From: Nonomuraea guangzhouensis
GTDB lineage: Bacteria; Actinomycetota; Actinomycetes; Streptosporangiales; Streptosporangiaceae
Assembly: GCF_019396345.1 (NCBI RefSeq)
Contig: NZ_JAHKRM010000007.1
Span: 124,001-188,000 of the forward strand
Reading direction: 5' to 3'
DNA: 64,000 bases
Positions 1 to 8,214 of the stretch are shown one piece after another. A program made the translations under genes and the position numbers. The notes under the pieces are model-generated. The model saw only the letters and a list, made by a program, of their open reading frames with translations. It was not told the origin of the DNA and made no database searches. Numbering within the stretch: the stretch's first letter is position 1; each line of letters opens with the position of its first letter.

Positions 1-1
1 C

Positions 2-55
2 GCCCAAGCGGTGGCAGGCACCTATACCGGCACGGTGAACCACTCCGTCGCCTAG
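2..55 (+). CDS. C-terminal end of a WxL-like surface protein (partial)
   Basis: The window opens inside a reading frame that ends at a TAG at 53-55. Its last 17 residues read AQAVAGTYTGTVNHSVA. The AGTYTGTV pattern followed by a short hydrophobic strand is how WxL-type cell-wall-binding domains end. The next gene starts 5 nt after this stop with no separate ribosome site, so the two are probably translationally coupled, and DUF916 proteins are habitual partners of WxL proteins. Only the tail is visible, so the call rests on the tail motif plus the partner. Confidence 0.45.
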   Translation, partial: AQAVAGTYTGTVNHSVA

Positions 56-60
56 CTCAT

Positions 61-1101
61 ATGCCTACCTCGCTGTTGCGCAGGCCCGTCTACACGACGC
101 TGATGGCGCTCCTGCTGCACGTGGTGATCAGCGCTCCCGCGGTCGCGGACTCGGAGAGCCGGGACGGGACGAGTTCGAGCGGCAGGGGCGGCATCGGCAT
201 CAAGCTGCTGGAAGTCCCTGCCAACCGGATGGACGACCCGCGTTCGCGCGTCTTCATCGTCGACCATGTCAATCCCGGCACCACCTTCACCCGGAGCCTT
301 GAGGTCTACAGCACCTCGCGCGAGCCTCAGCACGTGGAGCTGTACGCGGCCGCCGCCGGTATCAGGGGCGGACGCTTCACCTTCGCGCCGGACCGCACCT
401 CCAACGAGCTGAGCGAGTGGGTCAGGCTCAACCGTTCGTCCGTCGACCTGCCGGCGAACGGCAGGACGCGGGTGAAGGCCACCGTCGCCGTGCCGCAATG
501 GGCCAGTAAAGGAGAGCGGTACGCCGTCGTATGGGCACAGGTCTCCTCGGACAAGCCTGGAGCGAAGGGGAACGTGAAGCTCGTCCATCGCGTCGGGATC
601 CGCTCCTATCTCGACGTGGGTTCGGGCGGGGAGCCGCCCTCGGACTTCGAGATCGGCGAGGTGGTGCCGGGGCGGGCCGAGGACGGGCAGCTGAAGATCG
701 TGGTGGACGTCTCCAACACCGGCGAACGCGCGCTCGACTTCGACGGAGAGCTGTCGCTGTCGGACGGGCCGAGCTTTCTGCGCGCCGGCCCCTTCCCGGT
801 CAATCGCGACACCACCCTGGCGCCCGGCGACCAGGGAAACGTCATCGCACTGATGGGTAATGACCTGCCCGCCGGGCCGTGGAGGTTCCACCTCACCCTG
901 CGCAGCGGCCGGGTCAGCCATACGGCGACCGGAACGCTCACCTTTCCCGAAAAGCCCGGAACGTGGGGCCTGCCGGGGTCATTGGACTCCCCGTGGACGC
1001 TGGCCCTCGCGGGCGCCGGGCTGACCGCCCTCATCGCCGGGGTGGTCCTCCTCGTCGCGTTCCGTCGCTTCCGCACGCGTCAGCCGAGTTCCGGTAATTG
1101 A
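61..1101 (+). CDS. DUF916-family membrane-anchored surface protein
   Basis: The product is 346 residues. It has a Sec signal peptide (about residues 1-29, ending ...SAPAVADS), an extracellular beta-rich region, and one C-terminal transmembrane helix (about 313-335) followed by a basic tail FRRFRTRQ, so it is anchored with its bulk outside. The N-terminal half (PGTTFTRSLEVYSTS, then LSEWVRLNRSSVDLPANGRT) matches the DUF916/WxL-interacting layout, in which an Ig-like domain precedes a second beta domain ending near the membrane. Such proteins usually pair with a WxL protein, whose tail lies directly upstream. A role in displaying or retaining the partner at the surface is inferred. No catalytic motif is visible. 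Confidence 0.7.
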   Translation: MPTSLLRRPVYTTLMALLLHVVISAPAVADSESRDGTSSSGRGGIGIKLLEVPANRMDDPRSRVFIVDHVNPGTTFTRSLEVYSTSREPQHVELYAAAAGIRGGRFTFAPDRTSNELSEWVRLNRSSVDLPANGRTRVKATVAVPQWASKGERYAVVWAQVSSDKPGAKGNVKLVHRVGIRSYLDVGSGGEPPSDFEIGEVVPGRAEDGQLKIVVDVSNTGERALDFDGELSLSDGPSFLRAGPFPVNRDTTLAPGDQGNVIALMGNDLPAGPWRFHLTLRSGRVSHTATGTLTFPEKPGTWGLPGSLDSPWTLALAGAGLTALIAGVVLLVAFRRFRTRQPSSGN

Positions 1102-1310
1102 TGAGTGCCATTGTTTGTTTTTATTTGCCGTGGTGTCGAGCCCGACTAATCACTTAGGCGGCTTATAGGAGAGATGTCCGATCATCGTGGTGTCGGATTG
1201 GTGATGATCCTCTGTCTATGAACATTCTTGTGGCTACCACGCCTGGCTCACGTTATCTTGTCACGGCGGATACTTCTGGTAGCTCAAGATCGGCAGAGGA
1301 CAATCGGCTG

Positions 1311-2102
1311 ATGAAAAGCAAGCGCACCTGGCAGGTCGTGCGAAATGTCGCGGACAAGGCGCTCCTCAACCTCCCCGTTACGGCCCTTCTTGGAATGGCG
1401 GTCCCGGGGCTTGGAGTCGCGGTCACACTTGTCGATGATCAGGCTCATGATGCCGTTGTCCTGGCTTTATTGATTTGCGCGGCGCTCGGCGGACTTTCGA
1501 TATGGCTGAGGCACACGAGCGACGGCGGTTACAAAGAGGTCGCCGCGCGATTGGCTCGGACTCTCTCCGGCGGAGGTCTTCCGGTCATCGTCGCTCTCGG
1601 CCGTTTGTGCAGTAAGAACGATGCGATCCAGGCGCAGGCCGCGGCCGATATCCTCATCCACCAGATCGTCGCCGCGGCCAGGCGTACCTGCAGTCATGCC
1701 AAGCAGCCGAGCTTGACCCGGGCCGCTTACTATAAGTTCGGGCAGGACGGGTATCTACAACTGGTAAGCGCGCTTTGGGGAGTCGGCTCGCCGCGGAGCA
1801 GGTTAGGTGTCGATGGTGATCACGACAGAGATCTCCTGCAATTCGCATCGAACCATCTGAGGGTGAAGCGCGTAGATGATATTAGCCGGGAAGATTGCTT
1901 CCTCGACGTCCTGGAGATGGGGAAGCCCCGGTATAAGAGCTGTATCGCCAGCTCGGTCGGCGTCAAGGAGGCCGGGCTCAAAGAAGGGCTGCTCGTCGTG
2001 GTCTCGCCCGAGGCGAAAGCGTTCGAAGATTCGGATGTAGAAGCGCTCAGACTGCTCGGCGGAGCGCTGGCCGCAGGTCTGGCGCATGTTCGTGCTCTGT
2101 GA
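1311..2102 (+). CDS. Membrane protein with a C-terminal GAF-like domain, unknown function
   Basis: I do not recognise this gene by name. Two hydrophobic segments near the N-terminus (around LPVTALLGMAVPGLGVAVTLV and VVLALLICAALGGLSIWL) suggest a membrane hairpin. A soluble region of about 170 residues follows. Its end (KSCIASSVGV, then GLLVVVSPEAKAFEDSDVEALRLLGGALAAGL) has the cadence of a GAF domain, so a signal sensor is possible. I chose the ATG at 1311 because GAGGAC lies 9 nt upstream; an in-frame ATG at 1218 would add 31 non-hydrophobic residues and lacks a good ribosome site. TTGTCA at about 1259 with TAGCTC 16 bp later is a possible promoter inside that extension. Confidence 0.55.
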   Translation: MKSKRTWQVVRNVADKALLNLPVTALLGMAVPGLGVAVTLVDDQAHDAVVLALLICAALGGLSIWLRHTSDGGYKEVAARLARTLSGGGLPVIVALGRLCSKNDAIQAQAAADILIHQIVAAARRTCSHAKQPSLTRAAYYKFGQDGYLQLVSALWGVGSPRSRLGVDGDHDRDLLQFASNHLRVKRVDDISREDCFLDVLEMGKPRYKSCIASSVGVKEAGLKEGLLVVVSPEAKAFEDSDVEALRLLGGALAAGLAHVRAL

Positions 2103-2154
2103 GACTTTGATGGCAGCGCATCGACGGGGCGGCAAATGCAGGGAGGGAGCCTAA

Positions 2155-2337
2155 ATGGAAAACGGACCTACTGTGAGTGACGAAGTCATCGAAAGGGCCG
2201 AGCAGGTCGCGGACGAGCGGCTCGATGTCGACGAGTATTACACCGACGTCGAACGACGCGCTGTCCTGCTGGTGGAGAAGGAAGTCAAGAGGCGCCGCGC
2301 GAGACTCGGACTTCGCTGGCGGGCGACCGGAGCTTGA
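2155..2337 (+). CDS. Small charged protein, unknown
   Basis: This gene encodes 60 residues that are mostly acidic and basic (ERAEQVADERLDVDEYYTDVERRAVLLVEKEVKRRRARLG) and predicted helical. It lies 52 bp downstream of the GAF-like membrane protein in the same direction, with GGGAGCC about 10 nt before the ATG, and so is probably co-transcribed. No family is recognised. It could be a small regulator or adaptor of the upstream membrane protein, but nothing in the sequence proves this. Confidence 0.45.
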   Translation: MENGPTVSDEVIERAEQVADERLDVDEYYTDVERRAVLLVEKEVKRRRARLGLRWRATGA

Positions 2338-2494
2338 TCGCTGGAAGCCCTCCGAGCGGCGGCGCCTCCGTGGATTCAACGGGTCTGACTACGCAGCGCA
2401 GCCAGTTGCGGACCGTACGTTTGAGGTTGGCTCACCTTGAGCCCGGTCAGCCGACTCAGCCGGACCGCTCGACGGCGGATGCGGGGCGCGACGG

Positions 2495-3901
2495 TCACGG
2501 CGGCTCCGCGCCGGATTCGCGCTGACCGGCGTCCGCCGTGGCGGGTGCCTCTGGGCCGTGTAAGCCCGCGGCGGCGAGGGCGATGAAGGCGCAGATCCCG
2601 AGCATGGTCGCCCAGACGCCGTGATAGGCGCCGAGCACGCCGAGGCGGTGCCCCGACAGGACCAGCACGAGCGCCGACACGCCGATGACCGCGCCGCAGG
2701 CCCGCGAGGTGACGGACAAGGCGGTGCCGGTGGCGAGCCGCGCGGGCGGGATCTCGGCGACGGCGGCGCCGCTGAGCGACGTGACCAGCACGGCGATGCC
2801 GACCCCGGTGACGACGACCGCGGGGAAGACCACCGTGAGGTAGGCCTGGCCGCCTCCGGTCGCGACCGCCAGGCAGGCCGTGGCGAGCGACAGCAGCACG
2901 ACACCGCACAGCGCCAGTCGGCGATGCCCGGTTCTGGCCGCCAGCCGTCCGGCGATCGGTGCGGTGAGGACCTGCGCGACCGCTCCCGGAGTGACGGCGA
3001 GCCCCGCCTGGGTCTCGGAATATCCCCAGATCCTGGTCAGGAACAGGATGTTGGCCAGCGGCAGGGCGAACATCACCAGGCCGAGCAGGAACATCGCGAG
3101 GTTGGCCCGCTGCGTGCTCCGGGCCCGGAGGATCTTCAGGTCCACGATGGGAGCGGGGTGCGAGCGCGCCCGCCGGACGAACAGCACGCCGAAGACGACG
3201 CCCGCGACCAGGGCGGTGATCGTACCCGGGCTGCCCGGCCCCCACGCGTCACTCTGCACGATGGCCAGTGAGGGAAGGCCGATGGCCGCCACCAGCAGGA
3301 TCAGGCCGACGATGTCCGGCAGCCGGGACGGGGTGGACGGGGGTGTGCGGGCCAGGGTTCGCCACGCGCCGGCCAGCACGACGAGCCCGACCGGCAGGTG
3401 CAGGAAGAACACCGTACGCCAGTCCCAGACGCCGACCAGCAGACCGCCGAGCGAGGGCCCGGAGGCGGTCGCCACCGACTGCGTCGCGCTCCACAGCCCG
3501 ATCGCCGTGCCACGCCGTTCCGGCGGGTAGTACGGCAGGATCAGGGCGAGGGTCAGCGGGGTGATCACGCCGCCGCCCACGCCTTGGACCACCCTGGCGG
3601 CGATCAGGATGCCGGCCGAGGGGGCGATCGCGCACAGCGCGGCGCCGATCACGAACACCGTCAGCCCGGCGAGGAAGACCCGGCGATAACCGAACCGGTC
3701 GGCCAGGCCGCCCGCCGGCAGCAGCGCCGCCGTGAACGTGATCGCGTAGCCGTTGAACACCCACGACAGTTCGGGCAGGCCGCTGCTCGGAAAGCTCCGG
3801 AGCATGTCGGGGAACGCGATGTTCGCCAGCTGTACGTCGATCGCACCGAGGAAGGCGCTCCCGCACAGCACCGCCAGCGGGAGCGCGCGGGATCCGCGCA
3901 C
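2495..3901 (-). CDS. MFS drug/metabolite exporter, EmrB/QacA (DHA2) type
   Basis: This is a 468-residue polytopic protein. It carries the antiporter motif A (GGLADRFGYRRVFLAG, about residues 64-79), motif C around TASGPSLGGLLV, and multiple hydrophobic helices typical of proton-driven export. It is the last gene of the minus-strand biosynthetic operon. Its GTG start lies one base after the stop of the AMP ligase, and GAGCTGAG serves as ribosome site within the upstream gene. The likely job is export of the cluster product or self-protection. The substrate cannot be read from the sequence. Confidence 0.9.
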   Translation of the reverse strand: MRGSRALPLAVLCGSAFLGAIDVQLANIAFPDMLRSFPSSGLPELSWVFNGYAITFTAALLPAGGLADRFGYRRVFLAGLTVFVIGAALCAIAPSAGILIAARVVQGVGGGVITPLTLALILPYYPPERRGTAIGLWSATQSVATASGPSLGGLLVGVWDWRTVFFLHLPVGLVVLAGAWRTLARTPPSTPSRLPDIVGLILLVAAIGLPSLAIVQSDAWGPGSPGTITALVAGVVFGVLFVRRARSHPAPIVDLKILRARSTQRANLAMFLLGLVMFALPLANILFLTRIWGYSETQAGLAVTPGAVAQVLTAPIAGRLAARTGHRRLALCGVVLLSLATACLAVATGGGQAYLTVVFPAVVVTGVGIAVLVTSLSGAAVAEIPPARLATGTALSVTSRACGAVIGVSALVLVLSGHRLGVLGAYHGVWATMLGICAFIALAAAGLHGPEAPATADAGQRESGAEPP

Positions 3902-3902
3902 C

Positions 3903-5528
3903 TCAGCTCGACGCCGCGCCGAACCGCTCCCGGAGCTCGACCTTTCGGATCTTGCCGGTGAGGGTCCGTGGCATCGCCTCGACGAGTTCGAGGCGCTCGG
4001 GCCAGAACCAGCTGTTCACGCCGGCGTCCTCCAGGTGGGTCCGCAGGTCCTCCAGCGTGGGTGGCTCACCCGCCGGCGTCACCACGGCGCACACCAGCTC
4101 GACCAGCTTCGGGTCCGGGATGCCGATGAGCGCGATGTCACGGACGGCGGGGTGCCGGCCGAGCAGTGCCTCGATGTCGCTGACCGGCAGCTTGAGACAC
4201 ATGTTCGCGATGATGACGTCCTTGGTCCGGCCGGAGATGCGCACGCCGCCGTAGCCGTCGTCGCGGGCCAGGTCGCCGGTGTCGAACCAGCCGTCCGGCG
4301 TGACCGATTTGGCGTAGATCTCGTCGCGCCGGTAGTAGCCGAGGCATTGGGCCGCGCCGCGTACCTGCAAGGCGCCGATCTCGCCGGCCGGGACCGGCTG
4401 GTTCTCCTCGTCGACGATGCGCGCCTCCATGCCGGCCACGACGGTGCCGTCGCTCTCTCCGGCCCGCTCCGGCGGGTCCTCGGGCCGGGTCATGGTGACG
4501 CCGCCGTTCTCGGTCATGCCCCACAGCGCGTACACCCGTACTCCGAGGATCTCGCTCACCTGCTCCACCAGGTGCGGCGGGACGGGCGCCGAGCCGGACA
4601 CGAAGATCCGCAGACTGGGGATCTTCCGCGGGTTGGCCTTCTGCTCCTCGCTGATCTCCCGGGCGAAGGGCGGCGTGCCGTAATACATCGTGACGGCGTG
4701 CTCGGCCATGAGGTCGAGGTAGACGCCGGGGTTCCAGAGGTCGGCCGTGACCGCGGTGCCGCCCAGCATCAACGCCTGCAGGTACGTCATCACCAGGCCC
4801 ACATAGTGCATGGAGGTCTGCGCCGTCATGATGACCAGGCTGTCGTCCAGGCCGTACGCGTCCCCGTAGCCGCGGATGGCGGCATGCAGGGTGTTCTGGC
4901 TGTGCAGCGCGCCCTTGGGCTCTCCGGTCGTCCCCGAGGTGAACAGGATGAGGAACGGATCGTCCGGACCCAGCGCGCGTCCGGCCAGCTCCGCGGGGTC
5001 ACCGGGTTCGGGGTCGAGGAGGTGCTCCTCGAATCCGATGGACCCGGCCGGGCCGTCGCCGCCGAGGACGACGACGTGCTCCAGGGTCGGGATCTCGCTC
5101 GCGAGCGTCATCGCGGTCTCCGCGGTCGGCAGGTCACCGAGCTGGTTCACGGTGATGAAGACCCGCGCCTCGGTCAGCCGGATCATGAAGTCGAGCTCGC
5201 GATGCCGGTAGATGGGGAACTGCGGCGCGATACGCGCGCCGACTTTGATGCAGGCCAGCGTCAGCGGCAGCATCTCCCGGCGATTGGGTAATTGGATGGC
5301 GACATAATCCCCGGGCCGTACGCCCAGCCGGATCAGGCCGTGGGCGATTCGGTCGGTCAACTGGTCCAGTTCCGCGTAGGTGACGACGTCGGTACGGCCG
5401 TCGGCGACCCGTCGGCTGATCAGCGCGGGTTTGCCGGGAAATGCCGCCACGTTATGCCGAAGGTCATCCAGGAAGGTCGCGCTCCGCCACCAGCCGTTGC
5501 GCCGATATTCCTCGTGTGTGTCCGTCAC
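3903..5528 (-). CDS. AMP-forming acyl/aryl-CoA (or aryl-AMP) ligase
   Basis: The product is a 541-residue ANL-superfamily enzyme. The N-terminus reads like EntE/DhbE and AliA-type ligases (GWWRSATFLDDL, VAIQLPNRREMLPL). It has P-loop A3 LFTSGTTGEPKGALHSQ (about 205-221), A5 YALWGMTENG, A7 WFDTGDLARDDGYGG, A8 SGRTKDVIIANM and a C-terminal catalytic lysine in PRTLTGKIRK. It activates a carboxylic acid as adenylate and passes it to CoA or another acceptor. The 83-bp gap to the upstream capsid-like gene is AT-richer than its surroundings (TATATG-like boxes on the minus strand), so a secondary promoter may lie there. GAAAGGCGGG precedes the ATG. Co-transcription with sulfotransferase and A-T-R genes places it in a natural-product pathway. 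The acid substrate is unknown. Confidence 0.88.
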   Translation of the reverse strand: MTDTHEEYRRNGWWRSATFLDDLRHNVAAFPGKPALISRRVADGRTDVVTYAELDQLTDRIAHGLIRLGVRPGDYVAIQLPNRREMLPLTLACIKVGARIAPQFPIYRHRELDFMIRLTEARVFITVNQLGDLPTAETAMTLASEIPTLEHVVVLGGDGPAGSIGFEEHLLDPEPGDPAELAGRALGPDDPFLILFTSGTTGEPKGALHSQNTLHAAIRGYGDAYGLDDSLVIMTAQTSMHYVGLVMTYLQALMLGGTAVTADLWNPGVYLDLMAEHAVTMYYGTPPFAREISEEQKANPRKIPSLRIFVSGSAPVPPHLVEQVSEILGVRVYALWGMTENGGVTMTRPEDPPERAGESDGTVVAGMEARIVDEENQPVPAGEIGALQVRGAAQCLGYYRRDEIYAKSVTPDGWFDTGDLARDDGYGGVRISGRTKDVIIANMCLKLPVSDIEALLGRHPAVRDIALIGIPDPKLVELVCAVVTPAGEPPTLEDLRTHLEDAGVNSWFWPERLELVEAMPRTLTGKIRKVELRERFGAASS

Positions 5529-5611
5529 GCTCGCCCGCCTTTCGTCAGGCGCCTCGCAGACGCCCTTGGCTGCTGATCTGCACGAAATTCAAAATACGGC
5601 ATATAGGGCTT

Positions 5612-6487
5612 TTATTCGCCTGCTGTGTTATCCGGCTTTCTCCGCCGGGTGACGAGGAAGAACAGCGTCGGGAGATGGACCGCGACTCCCTCCCACACCT
5701 CCGCGCAGACGGCGACGCCCGGCCGGGCGAACGTGCCGGGCGGAGGTTCGGCCACGCGGATCACCGAGCGACGCCCGTCGAGGAGCCTGGCCGCCACGGA
5801 GATGTCACCGACGAGGGCGGACCCCGGGCTGATCCACCGGTTGCGGCAGATCTTCATGCCGTTGCCCGTCGCCAGGTCCGCCAGCAGGCCGTTGCGGCCG
5901 ACGAGCCAGTGGTAGTAGTCGTTCGGGTTGATGATCATCGCGTGCGGCGTGGCCCCTGACTGCTCGACCTCGTCACAGGCCGCCAGGACCCCGGCGACGT
6001 AGTCGGTCTCGTAGGGGAGCCGGGCGATCTCCGGGTGGTCGAGCAGGTGGTTGGTCAGCGCGAGGTTCTCCGCCGTGGCGAGCCGGACCAGGAGCCGGTA
6101 GTCGAGGAAGGTGGCCAGCGCGGCCGGGTCGTCGGCCAGCCCGTCGGGGATCTGCACCCACGCCCGGATCGGGTGCACCCCGGCCTCGGCCATGCCGAAC
6201 CTGAACGCGGCCTCGCGGCGGACGTCGGAGTCGCGTACCGCCTTCCGCTCCTCCTCGCTGGGCCGGGACTCGGTCCAGAAGCGGGCGACGTCGTCGGCGG
6301 GGCGGACCTTGAGCAGGTTGCGCACGGTCAGCCGGGGCCGGTCCTTGGTGGGTTCGTGCGCCTCGGTGATGGTGTAGTCGAAGGTCACCTCCGCGTGGCG
6401 GGGATCGGCCGCGAACGCCCGCGCGAATGCCTCGCCCGGGGACTGCTTCACGGTCGGCGCGCCGGCTGGGGCTGTGTCCGTTGACAT
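5612..6487 (-). CDS. HK97-fold encapsulin shell protein, Family 3-like (natural-product encapsulin)
   Basis: The product has 291 residues. From about residue 160 the order of elements follows the HK97 major-capsid fold. An A-domain start ATPHAMIINPNDYYHW aligns with the phage pattern GIVLNPRDWHNI. It is followed by a GLLAD loop, ISPGSALVGDISVAARLLD (phage: GTFTVGGFDMASQVWD), then RSVIRV and a final VCAEVWEGVAVHLPTLFFLV, where phage has a capsid tail with RLALAHYRPTAII. Earlier, ATFLDYRLLVRLATAENLALTNHLL fits the P-domain/spine helix. No portal, terminase, protease or tail gene is nearby; the neighbours are a sulfotransferase (12 bp upstream) and ligases, which is the defining context of Family 3 encapsulins. 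GGGAG sits 3 nt before the ATG. I infer that it self-assembles into a cytosolic compartment for a biosynthetic step. No cargo-loading peptide was identified. Confidence 0.82.
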   Translation of the reverse strand: MSTDTAPAGAPTVKQSPGEAFARAFAADPRHAEVTFDYTITEAHEPTKDRPRLTVRNLLKVRPADDVARFWTESRPSEEERKAVRDSDVRREAAFRFGMAEAGVHPIRAWVQIPDGLADDPAALATFLDYRLLVRLATAENLALTNHLLDHPEIARLPYETDYVAGVLAACDEVEQSGATPHAMIINPNDYYHWLVGRNGLLADLATGNGMKICRNRWISPGSALVGDISVAARLLDGRRSVIRVAEPPPGTFARPGVAVCAEVWEGVAVHLPTLFFLVTRRRKPDNTAGE

Positions 6488-6499
6488 GGGTGCTCCCGG

Positions 6500-7210
6500 T
6501 CAGAAGTCGTGCTGGATGAGCCGCTGGTAGAAGGGCAGATGGTGGTCGTAGAAGGCCTTGAGCGCGGGGTGGTTGTCGACGGTGTCCGGGTAGGTGTTGA
6601 GGCGGTCCTCGAAGCCGGCGCTGCTGCTCGCGTCGAGATGCCATCGGCGGGTCCGCCGCCACTCGGGCCGATCCCCCGAGTCCCAGGTGAGAGCCCGGGG
6701 GAGGAACGGCAGGCCGGCGTACTCGCAGAAGACCTCGGCCACCTTCGCCGGCTCCCGCACCAGCCGCTCCGTGCGGAGGACGAGCGGCCTGCGCCCGGTG
6801 GCCGACCAGACCAGCTCGAACAGCCGGTGCAGGCGTTCGTAGCCGATCTCCGCGCGGGTCACCGCCGGTTTGATCGCGTAGTGCGAGCTGATGGTCGGCC
6901 TGGGGTCGCGGACGATGAAGGTGTGGACGATCCCGGTGAGCTCGCCGGGGTGATCGAAGAGGTAGGCGTACTCGTAGTCGAGGACCTCCTTGACGAACAC
7001 CGGCCGTACGCGGGCCAGCTCCTTGAGGCCGGCGAGGAGTTCCTTCTCCGAGCGCGCCGTCGTCTGACCGCCGAGCGGGACCGCTCCCTCCTCGGTCAGG
7101 GCGAGGAACGGCTCGTGCAGGACGGTCACGTCGCCGCGCTCGATCATCATGCGCAGGAACGCCGTCGAGGCGGAGCGGGAGTGCGCCCACATGATGATCA
7201 GCGGGTTCAC
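6500..7210 (-). CDS. PAPS-dependent sulfotransferase family protein
   Basis: The product is 236 residues. The N-terminal loop MWAHSRSASTAFLRMM (about residues 7-22) is the 5'-phosphosulfate binding loop, and FIVRDPRPTISSHY (about 115-128) is the 3'-phosphate binding motif. A conserved RTERLV segment follows. It should move sulfate from PAPS to a hydroxyl or amine. Its GTG start overlaps the aldo/keto reductase stop as GTGA, so the two are translationally coupled. A longer open frame continues upstream but is out-of-frame reductase sequence, so I rejected that start. Short soluble sulfotransferases like this occur with Family 3 encapsulins, and here the capsid gene begins 12 bp downstream. Confidence 0.82.
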   Translation of the reverse strand: MNPLIIMWAHSRSASTAFLRMMIERGDVTVLHEPFLALTEEGAVPLGGQTTARSEKELLAGLKELARVRPVFVKEVLDYEYAYLFDHPGELTGIVHTFIVRDPRPTISSHYAIKPAVTRAEIGYERLHRLFELVWSATGRRPLVLRTERLVREPAKVAEVFCEYAGLPFLPRALTWDSGDRPEWRRTRRWHLDASSSAGFEDRLNTYPDTVDNHPALKAFYDHHLPFYQRLIQHDF

Positions 7211-8190
7211 CCCGACCACCAGGCCGGGACGCGGTCCCAGCGGTGCCGGCGGAGCTCCTGGAGCAGCGCGTCGTCGAGCGGCCGGCCGTCGCTGACCGCC
7301 AGGTTCGCCCGTACGTGTGGGGGCCGGCGCATGCCCGGGATGACCGTGCTGACCGCCGGATGGTGGAGGATGAACCGGAGGGCGAGTTCGGGGAGCGACC
7401 TGCCCTCGGGGACGGTCGCCTTGAGGCGCTCGGCCCGCTCGACGCTCGGCTGGAGGTTCTCCGCGCAGAAGTAGGTGCTGCGCCAGTCCTCCTCCGGCCA
7501 GGTGCTGGCGGCGGTCAGCGCGCCGGTGAGCGTGCCCTCGTCGAACGGGACGCGGGCGATGATCCCGACGCCGTCGCGCAGCGCGCGGTCGAACAGCTCG
7601 TCCTCGGGCGCCTGGTCGAAGATGTTGTAGATCACCTGGATGACGTCGATGAGACCGGTGTCGAGGGCGGCGAAGCAGTTGGCCGGCTCCCACCGGTTGA
7701 CGCTGATGCCGACCGCGTCGATGACCCCCTCACGCTTGAGGTCGGTGACGGCCTCCTGCCAGCGCTCGTCGCCCGCCCACCGGTCCTCCCAGGTGTGGAA
7801 CTGCATCAGGTCGATGCGCGGCACTCCGAGGTTCTCCAGGCTTCTGTACGTGTACTCCCTGATGTGGTCGGCGGGGTAGGCGTCATCGAGGGTGTCGTCC
7901 GGTCCCGGCGGCCATTCGCGGTTCTTCGGGGGGATCTTCGTGGCGACGTACAGTTTCCGGTCGGGATGGCGGCGGAGCAGCGCGCCGAGCAGCTGTTCGC
8001 TGATCCCCCGGCCGTACACCCAGGCCGTGTCGAAGAAGGTGCAGCCCAGCTCGACGGCCTCGTCGAGGCAGTGCGGGGCGACGTCGTAGTCCCAGCCGGT
8101 GAAGTTGCCGGGGCCGCCGCCGATACCCCACATGCCGTATCCGACCTCGCTGACTTCCCAGCCGAGGTTTCCCATCTTGCGGTGTCGCAT
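7207..8190 (-). CDS. Aldo/keto reductase
   Basis: This is a 327-residue TIM-barrel oxidoreductase. It shows the family tetrad as Asp and Tyr in FFDTAWVYGRGISEQLLG (about residues 52-69), Lys in YVATKIPP and His in LMQFHTWED. The NADPH-binding end is SVNRWEP...IIARVPFDEGTLTG with a late R-rich segment. It reduces aldehydes or ketones to alcohols with NADPH. It lies 24 bp after the A-T-R gene, whose reductase domain should release an aldehyde, so reduction of that aldehyde to an alcohol is the simplest role; the alcohol would then suit the coupled sulfotransferase. Its stop overlaps the next start by 4 nt. Confidence 0.88.
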   Translation of the reverse strand: MRHRKMGNLGWEVSEVGYGMWGIGGGPGNFTGWDYDVAPHCLDEAVELGCTFFDTAWVYGRGISEQLLGALLRRHPDRKLYVATKIPPKNREWPPGPDDTLDDAYPADHIREYTYRSLENLGVPRIDLMQFHTWEDRWAGDERWQEAVTDLKREGVIDAVGISVNRWEPANCFAALDTGLIDVIQVIYNIFDQAPEDELFDRALRDGVGIIARVPFDEGTLTGALTAASTWPEEDWRSTYFCAENLQPSVERAERLKATVPEGRSLPELALRFILHHPAVSTVIPGMRRPPHVRANLAVSDGRPLDDALLQELRRHRWDRVPAWWSG

Positions 8191-8214
8191 CCCTTGAACC
8201 CTCTGTCTTCGTGA

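Noticed and set aside
5612..6487. Prophage capsid gene
   Set aside because: No portal, terminase, maturation protease, scaffold or tail gene lies within reach, and the gene is locked in a biosynthetic operon with 12-bp and shorter spacings. An encapsulin fits better.
7211..7693. N-terminal extension of the sulfotransferase
   Set aside because: The added residues are Arg/Pro/His-rich out-of-frame reductase sequence. The GTG at 7210 overlaps the upstream stop as GTGA and begins just before the PAPS loop.
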